A stretch of DNA of 15,512 nt from Funneliformis mosseae (taxonomy: Eukaryota > Glomeromycota > Glomeromycetes > Glomerales > Glomeraceae). The DNA lies in contig CAJVPP010002275.1 in the NCBI GenBank assembly GCA_910592005.1, positions 1 to 15,512 on the forward strand, read 5' to 3'. Shown one piece after another: positions 9,024-15,512 of the stretch (positions are counted from its first letter, which is position 1; the number at the start of each line of letters is the position of its first letter). A program made the position numbers and the translations under genes. The notes under the pieces were generated by a model. The model saw only the letters and a list, made by a program, of their open reading frames with translations. It made no database searches and was not told where the DNA came from.

Positions 9024-9830
9024 AACTATCAAAATCAAATAAAGAAAAAGCTGTATTTTAGTCAACTTTTCAAAAATAAACTGATTTTTTTTACTTTTTA
9101 TAACAGATATATGCCTCTAACTATCAAATTCAGATAAAACATAAGTTGAATTTTGATCAATTTTTCTGATTTTTTTACTTTTTATAATAGAAATATACCT
9201 ATAATCATCAAAATCGAACAAAACTTAAGTTGAATTTTTGTGATTTTTTTTTCTTTTTATAATAGAAATATGCCTCTAACTATCAAAATCAGACGAAATA
9301 TAAGTTGAATTTTAGTCAATTTTTCTGATTTTTTTACTTTTTATAATAGAAATATACCTATAATCATCAAAATCAGATAAAACATAAGTTGAATTTTTGT
9401 GATTTTTTTCCTTTTTATAATAGAAATATACCTTTAACTATCAAAATCGGACGAAACATAAGTTGAATTTTAGTCAATTTTTCTGATTTTTTTACTTTTT
9501 ATAATAGAAATATACTTATAATCATCAAAATAGACAAAATTTAAGTTGAATTTTTGTGATTTTTTTTCCTTTTTATAATAGAAATATGCCTCTAACTATC
9601 AAAATCAGATGAAAATTAAGTTAAATTTTAGTTAATTTTCTGATTTTTTTACTTTTTATAATAAAAATATGCTTCTAACTATCAAATTGGATGAAAATTA
9701 AGTTGAATTTTAGTCAATTTTTGTGATTTTTTATTTTTTATAATAGAAATATGTCTCTAATCATCAAAATCAGATGAAACTTAAGTTGAATTTTAATCAA
9801 TTTTTCTGATTTTTTTTTTTTTTTTTTTTC
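9024..9830. repeat. Tandem array of 10 units with alternating 84- and 75-bp lengths
   Basis: Units begin with AACTATCAAA or AATCATCAAA at 9024, 9119, 9203, 9278, 9362, 9436, 9520, 9594, 9677 and 9759. Lengths are 95, 84, 75, 84, 74, 84, 74, 83 and 82, and the last copy runs into a poly-T tract. In the middle of the array long and short units alternate strictly; short units lack a piece around GTCAATTTTTC and begin AATCATC rather than AACTATC. This is a two-unit higher-order repeat of about 159 bp. Shared words include TTTTTATAATAGAAATAT. Confidence 0.9.
9810..9829. repeat. Poly-T tract ending the 84/75-bp array
   Basis: About 20 consecutive T residues at the right edge of the array. Confidence 0.8.
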
Positions 9831-10074
9831 AAAAATAACAATATTACTATAATAAATATATAAGATAATTAAAGGGATTTTAGGAGGAAAATGAATTATA
9901 TTTTTATTATTTTACATAGTTTTTCCATATTTTTTAAATAGAAAATTAATTAGTAGGTTTTGATAATATTTATGTTATGTTTTTACGAATTATATCAGAT
10001 TTTTATTATTAATAAAATTTTAATATTTAATAAATTTAATAAATATAATATATCAATTTTATATGCTTTTTTGA
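9831..10074. other. Non-coding spacer inside the CACTA-like element
   Basis: AT-rich, with no open frame or aligned repeat, lying between the second and third tandem arrays. Confidence 0.5.
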
Positions 10075-10345
10075 CTGAATTGATACCAAATTAAGGTCAA
10101 TTTTAGGTTATTTAAATTCTGAATTTATATTGAATAATGTTGAATTGAGATCAATTTTAAGCTGATTTATGTTTTGAATTAATGTTAAATGATGTTATAT
10201 TAAGATCAATTTTAGGCTAATTATGTTATTTAAGTTCTGAATTAATGCTGAATGATGCCGAATTAAGGTCAATTTTAAGCTAATTTATGGTTGAATTTAA
10301 GTTCTGAATTGATACTGAATAGTCATATCTGATTGGGATCAATCA
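10075..10345. repeat. Degenerate tandem repeat, about five units of 44-67 bp
   Basis: Units begin CTGAATT or TTGAATT at 10075, 10119, 10174, 10237 and 10304, and share a core like AAGRTCAATTTTARGCTAAT. Copies differ in length by small insertions and deletions. The core is related in reverse orientation to the subterminal words near both element ends. Confidence 0.75.
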
Positions 10346-10451
10346 GCGTTGATTAGAACCTGTTTGTGTCAATCAAAAAACATGGCAAATCAGCCATAAA
10401 TAGTATCAAAATTGACCTAAAATTAGCCATCTGATTTTTAGTCAATTTGGA

Positions 10452-10466
10452 TTATTTTAACCAGTG
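10452..10466 (-). repeat. Right terminal inverted repeat of the CACTA-like element
   Basis: Its reverse complement is CACTGGTTAAAATAA. It is followed by AAA (10467-10469), matching the AAA at the left end. Confidence 0.65.
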
Positions 10467-10916
10467 AAAGAAAGAGTAATACACATCTCTAAAGAGTTCA
10501 AAGAATTTTTTTATATATTAGATCTGTCAAGTTATAAGAATACTAGATTAAATTTTGATTATAATTGTTTAAATCGATTTGCAAATTTATTTTTTGGATA
10601 CTTAAATGCTTTATGAATAGAGAATTCACAATTTACTTGACTTTACCTATAGTCAAAAAATTCACTAAATATTTAAATGAATATTCTACATATTTAAATA
10701 TGCAAAGAATTAAAATAAATAATAATTATCAATTGGAAATTTCTATTAGATTAATAAATGATTCAATTAGCGTTAAAGTTTATGATGACGTTCATTTTTT
10801 TCTAATTTTCAAACTAAAAATGTATATGATAATCTAAATAACAAATTATCTACTTTATTTTATTGGAAAATATTAGATAATGAGTCGTTTGTGCCTTTAG
10901 AATCACAGTAAATAAA
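10467..10916 (+). pseudogene. Mutator-like gene remnant, segment just downstream of the inserted element
   Basis: The frame interrupted at 7901 resumes at AAA 10467 and reads KERVIHISKEFKEFFYILDL, then YNCLNRFANLFFGYLNAL, with no stop until about 10615. It then shifts to a second frame (REFTIYLTLPIVKKFTKYL, then INNNYQLEISIRLINDSI, to about 10805) and to a third from 10810 (QTKNVYDNLNNKLSTLFYWK, ending LDNESFVPLESQ). The upstream piece ends in the frame that resumes here, so I treat both as one protein split by the transposon. I do not recognise the domain. It contains no obvious zinc or nuclease motif and has mixed charge without membrane segments. Confidence 0.65.
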
Positions 10917-11079
10917 TATTATTTATGTTTATTAAAATTAATTTATTATATTAATTATTTTATCACTATTAAATTATTTAGTAAAAAATATACATTTATT
11001 TATAATTTACTCAAAACATTCATCTCAAATTTGGTATTTTTATTATTCGCTTTGTAATAATACATTTACACATATTTTC
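10917..11079. other. Short AT-rich gap within the Mutator-like gene
   Basis: Several stops in every frame. Some residues may still be coding in the phase of the next segment, but none can be read with confidence. Confidence 0.35.
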
Positions 11080-11398
11080 TATAGTGAGTTAATGAAAGTT
11101 TTGGTAATGAAGAAATAATAAACAAATTTTATATAATTTGTGAAGATTTAAAAAGTAAAATATCAATATATCATACACAATTTATGCATAAGCAATTCAA
11201 ATACAAAGCTGATTTAATTTTAGGTATACCACAAAATCATCAAGTATGTGTCTTATATCAGGAATTAACTGACAACTTCAGCTTAACTACCAATATATCT
11301 GAAAAATAATATTCTTACTGTAAAATATATATTACAGATCTAAACGTATTGATTAAAATAGGTAGAGAATAGAATTTTTCATCAAATAGTATTCAATC
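11080..11398 (+). pseudogene. Mutator-like gene remnant, conserved-looking pre-transposase segment
   Basis: One frame with only two or three stops reads about 100 residues: SFGNEEIINKFYIICEDLKS, then HKQFKYKADLILGIPQNHQV, CVLYQELTDNFSLTTNIS, and YCKIYITDLNVLIKIGRE. One stop (TAA after SEK) fits a lost Gln. The text is well preserved compared with its surroundings, with aromatic and charged residues in a globular pattern. From memory, similar segments lie upstream of Mutator-like transposase domains in arbuscular mycorrhizal fungi; that is recall, not a search. The function is unknown. Confidence 0.6.
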
Positions 11399-11609
11399 TG
11401 ATAAATGAAAGAAAAAAAAATCCAAAAAAATAATACACAGAATCTAATAATTAGTATAATTTTATACAATAATAAATATAATCACATTTTAATTGTCTAA
11501 TATAGTAGGTAATTAAACAATAGTATTATAAATATTAATAAACAATAATAAATAATTTTTTTGTTAATATGTACTTAAAAATAAATATAATAAAAAAAAT
11601 TTTGTTAGA
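11399..11609. other. Low-complexity A-rich gap within the Mutator-like gene
   Basis: A-rich, TAATAA-rich DNA without readable coding sequence, between two segments of the same decayed gene. A small insertion or heavy decay is possible. Confidence 0.4.
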
Positions 11610-13735
11610 AATTTTTACATTCAGCCAGTATTACATGATCAAATAAATTAAATTTTTTCTTTTTTTTATGATATTCACATAATTTGCATAGAGGATAAAA
11701 ACTAAATATTTTATTTATTTGATCTTAGAATATTAAAAGAGGCAGTACATAAAATATATTTTTAACTATATTCTGAATTGCAAGCTTTTATTAAAGCATA
11801 GGAAATAACAGAAAAAATAGTCAAAACAATTAAAAAAAGGAAAACATTTTCAATCAGAATTATAATCAACTTCAACAGGTGAATTAGTTCGTAAAGGCAA
11901 ATACATAACCAGTAATATGAAGCCAGTAAGTTTCAAAAGTTTTATGTAATATTATCTGAGCATAAATATACAAAAAAATTATATAATGCTAACTGGCAAA
12001 TTAAATAGTTAAAAGTATAACATAATTATTATCTTAACAATATAGAGGAAAAAAATAATAATGATGATTATGAATTATTGGCATTAACAATTCAAGATTT
12101 CATAGAAAAAGAAAAGCTTGACTCAATACTATTAATAAATACTGAGTAATACCTTTCTTTAGTATTGTAACAACCTTGTGATTCTTGTGAAAAAACAAAA
12201 ATTATTAATAAAAAATGAAATATTTCAATAGCAGGATTCTTTATGAAAATATTTATCAAATGTCAAATTTGTAAAACAGTTAAAGAATTTTCTAATGAAT
12301 TGGTAAGAGTAAATTTCAATGCTTGCTTCACTACTATAGGTTTAGTTGACAGAATAAATAGACAATTATTACAAATGATTTTTATATATATAGGAATTAC
12401 ATCATAACTTTATAAAGCTTTTTATCATAACTACCAAGCTATAACTTTTAAAAAGATTATAGAGTCAGCTGAAATAAGTGCAGAAATAGCTTTGCAAAAT
12501 GTAATTAATCACTATAAAATATAAGAAAAACATACTTTACCTGTAAGTTTTGATTGTTTATAGTCTCATATTTGTAATGTTCAACAAGCTAGTAGTGTAA
12601 TGATATATGATGGTAGTGATTTAGAAGATAAATATTTCTTTTTTTATTTTAGTTTTATAATTACTTATTATATTATTTTATATTAAAATATTCTTACAAA
12701 TCTGTGATTACATTTTATGTCATTGAAAAACCTCATAAGATCAAAAAGATAAAATTATAAAAGAAAACAATTTTAATTTAAATTCTCGTTAAATAGAGCA
12801 TGCAATTCTGATCAGTATTCTTGAAAAATTAACTCTGATTTTAGAAGAAAATGATATTCTTATAAATGTTACCATTGATGGGGATCTAGATTCTAATAAA
12901 ACTTTAGGAAATATTACAATTATTAACCAAATTTTTGCAGATCTTAAATATGTTACTAAAAATATTGTAAAAACTTATGTTAAGTAAACAACTTTTCTTT
13001 AACTAATTGTGATTTTTTTGAACAGATTCTATTAATTTATATCATATATTTATAGTGAACAAATTCCTCAATGGCATAATTTTAAATAGCATATTATGCT
13101 TTATTTTACTAGTTGTATATATGCTGCAGATATTCAAAAAAGTGATAATAAAACTTATTTCATATAAGAAAAAGATATTTGTTATGTACAAATATAAGGT
13201 CTTCTTTAACATCTTTGTGATAATCATGAATTATGTTAGCCAAAAGTCTGTTGGATAAAGAATAATCCTGAACTGCAACTTTCAGAATCTACTCTCAAAT
13301 TCTATACTTCTTATCAATGTAAAAAATTCAAATCTATATTAGAAATAATTTTTCGTTTTCCTATCAATAAAGGTAATAGTACAAAAATTCACACATCACA
13401 AAATAAAGCGTTTAATTAACTTAAACTGGTTTATCTTGATAAAAAAATTGACTATTAGAAATCATATTTAGTAAGACATATTCTTGTAATCTTACATAAT
13501 AATAAAAACATTTATGAAATGATAAATGTGGCTTGTTTAGCATATAATGTTATTTTATCTAATTAAAATCTTACTAATATTCCTTAAAACGTAAGTATAA
13601 ATTGGCTATAAAACATTAAAAAAAAATTATAATATTTTAATATCTAGTGATTATAAAAAGATAAACAAAGTTTATTAGATTTATCATATTCAGATCTATC
13701 TAATGATAGTATTTTTAAATTTTTAAAATTAATAA
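11610..13735 (+). pseudogene. Mutator-like (MULE) transposase, decayed catalytic region
   Basis: A cut-and-paste transposase of the Mutator type is read in two phases: 11610-12766, then after a one-base shift 12768-13735. In order: FYIQPVLHDQIN near the start; a CX2C pair CDSC (12177-12188) and a second CQIC (12261-12272), a likely zinc site; IAGFFMKIFIKCQIC and KKIIESAEISAEIALQNVIN; then PVSFDC at 12540, matching the family's first Asp block (D-x-[GS]-W), with Trp apparently lost to TAG; VIEKPHKIKK; SR-stop-IEHAIL; VTIDGDLDSNKTL with the second Asp block at 12877-12885, followed by DLKYVTKNI; HLCDNHELC near 13210, a His/Cys cluster; and SQNKAFN at 13396-13416, where the catalytic Glu appears to have become Lys (13405-13407). 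The tail LKLVYLDKKIDY follows. Many stops sit at expected Gln, Trp or Arg sites. Confidence 0.75.
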
Positions 13736-13742
13736 TTATTAA

Positions 13743-13908
13743 TATATGGGTTGATTGCTAAGAAAATTAGGTTCTGGAAATTTTTTAGCGAAATTGAGAT
13801 TTTTATTACATTTTAGTTTTTGATGTTATTAGATTAAAATGTATTAAGCTCTTAATTTTAGTCAAAAATTTCTCAGAACCTGATTTTCTTAGAAACGCTT
13901 CCATATAT
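13743..13908. mobile_element. MITE with long terminal inverted repeats
   Basis: About 166 bp made almost entirely of two inverted arms. The left arm from 13743 reads TATATGGGTTGATTG and then CTAAGAAAATTAGGTTCTGG. The right arm, reverse-complemented from 13908, reads TATATGGAAGCGTTT and then CTAAGAAAATCAGGTTCTGA. Similarity runs to about 75 bp per arm, leaving almost no loop. TA or TTAA-type flanks are possible but ambiguous in this AT-rich site. There is no coding capacity. The arms are unrelated to the TIRs of the Tc1 element at 4459 or the CACTA-like element at 7902. Confidence 0.85.
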
Positions 13909-13981
13909 TAATTTTTCAATTTTTCAATTTTTTAAAATAACTTATTATTTAATAATTACAAAAAAAAAATAAAAATTTGTC
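13909..13981. other. AT-rich spacer between MITE and second LINE
   Basis: TTTTTCAATT repeats and an A9 run. No gene. Confidence 0.5.
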
Positions 13982-15512
13982 AAACAACAATTAGAGAATG
14001 AAATCACTGATTTTATTTTAAAACTTAAAACTAAGCCTATGACAGATAAACAACTCAAATATCTCTATAATCAAGTATTTATTCTTCGACTTGAATACTG
14101 ATCTCAACTAATTATTTTTTCACAAAAAAATGCTTTGCTCTTTTTTCACACATCCATACATTTATAAAACATAAACTCAAATTCAACAAATGTATTTCTA
14201 ATAGCACAATTCTCAATAAATTATCTTTTAGATTTAATGATTTGGCCTCTAATATATTACACTCTAAATTACAACACTTTAATCTAATTATCAATAGTGA
14301 TATTTTAAGATCACTACTTACCTTAACAACTAAAATCCGTCTAAAACAACTTTAGAACTTTTTTTAGTTACTAGATGATCTTATAACAAGTTGGCCTTTT
14401 CAGCTAAAAAATCTAAGACATGATAATTATCTATATAATATGCTTACGCTATATTTTCAGACACCTTTTTCAATGCAAAGGACAGTTTCATCTGCTTTAG
14501 ATTTTCACATCCAAGGAGGTATAACTACACTTAACTCTATCATTCTGTAAATAAAAAATAGATTCCATTGCTAAAAAGATGCAGAGCCTTATTTCTCGAT
14601 CAATTTGTTACTAAAGGAAATTTTTTGATGGAATATTATAATCTCTTCCTTAAAGCTAGTACTCTAAATAAAGGAACTATCCCTAGATGGTTTCTTACAT
14701 TACAAAAATGTGTCCTTCTAAATCCTGTATATTCAAATCATCTAAAACCTGAATTTTGTCTTGACAATTTTACTCCCTAAGGATATATCACTACTTCTAC
14801 TGCTGACAGTGAGAAAAAATCACCATAAATAGCTCTTTGGATACCACCAAATTATAATTATTATAATTTGCCATATCCTGGTCAAGACATTATTGGAAAA
14901 GCTATAAGATCACGTTTTGTTTTTAACAAGATTGCTATTCAACATTATGTCAATAATACAGTTTTCAATTATGATTCTAGATTAGTATCAAAGAAACAGA
15001 ACATGTTCACTCTCTGTTTAGGGTGTTCTTTTAATTCATCAGAACCTATTCTAAATTTTAACACAGCAGTTACTGCTTAGCCTTGTGGTAACATTATTGA
15101 TGATGACCTCCCTCAAATTATAGATGTTACATATTTCACTTCAATTAATGACAAAAAATTATATCTTCTCAAATGAAATATCTGGTTCATTATGGATCAA
15201 GCAAAACAACACTATTTAACAATCTACCTTCCAGCTATTTCGAACGACCTTATTATCAATGTCTCATCATTTATTAGCATTCCTAATATAATTTCAACTG
15301 ATAGAGTCAGATCATTTTTACTAGAATTCCACTATGTTTTACAAAATAAAAGATCACTTACCTTTTATACAGATGGATTCCACAAATTTATTCCTTCACC
15401 ACCAGCATTATACACTGCTCTACAATAAATTACCAGATTTTATAAATTTTACTTAGTAATTTATAGTAAAATTGAAGATCTTCAGGTTGCATAAAAGTTT
15501 ACTAATTTTCAA
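13982..15512 (+). pseudogene. Second LINE: C-terminal ORF2 with RNase H start, 5'-truncated
   Basis: The retrotransposon polymerase is read from beyond the palm. Frame 1 (13982-14155) gives KQQLENEITDFILKLKTKP, then MTDKQLKYLYNQVFILRLEY. Frame 2 (14159-14560) runs FIKHKLKFNKCISNS to FHIQGGITTLNSIIL. Frame 3 (14562-15427) runs LKRCRALFLDQFVTKGNFLM through LPYPGQDIIGKAIRSRF to LTFYTDG at about 15366. FYTDG is the first catalytic block of RNase HI (normally TDGS; the next residue here is Phe). It is followed by SPPALYTALQ, resembling the SPTKAELYA block with a small deletion and loss of the Glu. In-frame stops in frame 3 lie at 14778, 14826, 15078, 15174 and 15426. Upstream reverse transcriptase motifs and the endonuclease are absent, the usual LINE 5' truncation. 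The 3' end lies outside the window. Confidence 0.8.

Larger units (their letters stand above)
7902..10466. mobile_element. Non-autonomous CACTA-like element filled with minisatellites
   Basis: The left end is CACTAGTCAAAATCA (from 7902) and the right end, reverse-complemented from 10466, is CACTGGTTAAAATAA, matching at 12 of 15 positions. AAA lies directly outside both ends (7899-7901 and 10467-10469), the 3-bp duplication length of the CACTA superfamily. Removing the element with one AAA joins two halves of a coding frame in phase (EKMK to ERVIH), which supports both boundaries. The 2,565 bp contain no credible ORF. They hold a 25-bp palindromic array, a larger array alternating two unit lengths, a degenerate array of about 63 bp, and subterminal motifs present in both orientations. 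Which transposase moved it is unknown; a hAT- or P-like origin is less likely given the 3-bp duplication. Confidence 0.7.

Noticed and set aside
7902..10466. hAT- or Mutator-type element with an 8- or 9-bp duplication
   Set aside because: Flanks match at only 5 of 8 or 5 of 9 positions, whereas the 3-bp AAA is exact and restores the reading frame.
12960..13050. Spliceosomal intron in the Mutator gene
   Set aside because: GT and AG bounds can be found, but the same reading phase continues through the stretch with plausible residues (SEQIPQWHNF), so no intron is needed.
13042..13258. Overlapping 61- and 67-codon open frames on both strands
   Set aside because: They overlap the Mutator transposase remnant, which reads in another plus-strand phase (SEQIPQWHNF, TSCIYAADIQ). 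They are hydrophobic shadows of AT-rich DNA.
14112..14294. 60-codon minus-strand open frame
   Set aside because: It is antisense to the second LINE polymerase, which reads well on the plus strand.
238..15512. Reassigned genetic code in which TAA/TAG encode Gln
   Set aside because: Many stops fit lost Gln codons, but others replace Trp, frameshifts are frequent and catalytic residues are lost, so decay explains the data better than a new code.
1..15512. Mitochondrial or plasmid origin suggested by AT content
   Set aside because: No mitochondrial genes, tRNAs or rRNAs are seen, and LINEs, Tc1, CACTA-like and Mutator remnants indicate nuclear DNA.

Overview
The window is AT-rich eukaryotic DNA (roughly a quarter G+C by eye) holding no intact host gene that I can find. 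Almost everything recognisable is a decayed transposable element. The product families, the extreme AT content, and the joint occurrence of LINEs with an APE endonuclease and an RNase H, Mutator-like transposases and Tc1/mariner copies fit a repeat-rich early-diverging fungus. From remembered family resemblance I would guess an arbuscular mycorrhizal fungus (Glomeromycotina, such as Rhizophagus or Gigaspora). That assignment is inference and could not be tested by a search here.

Layout. (1) 1-236: non-coding, ending in a 22-bp dyad that abuts the broken end of a retrotransposon. (2) 238-4351, minus strand: a two-ORF LINE, with ORF1 (CCHC zinc knuckle) followed 38 bp later by ORF2 (APE endonuclease, then the reverse transcriptase start to just past motif A). 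(3) 4459-5049: an internally deleted Tc1/mariner element with TIRs and a TA duplication. (4) 5052-6590: gene-free AT-rich DNA with small tandem repeats, one possible fold-back element and an (AT)n tract. (5) 6595-13735, plus strand: pieces of one very long decayed Mutator-like transposase gene. (6) 7902-10466: a 2.57-kb non-coding element inside that gene, built largely of three minisatellites, with CACTA-type termini and an AAA duplication; removing it with one AAA rejoins the reading frame exactly. (7) 13743-13908: a short MITE made mostly of two long inverted repeats. (8) 13982-15512, plus strand: the 3' part of a second LINE (post-palm reverse transcriptase, then an RNase H start), 5'-truncated.

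How it fits together. This is a nested transposon graveyard rather than a working gene set. Stop codons fall mainly where Gln, Trp or Arg codons are expected, and catalytic acids have become Lys or Asn in the LINE endonuclease, the reverse transcriptase, the Tc1 transposase and the Mutator transposase. All these are explained by C:G to T:A transitions, as expected from cytosine methylation and deamination or a RIP-like process. The most unusual object is the minisatellite-filled CACTA-like element at 7902-10466.
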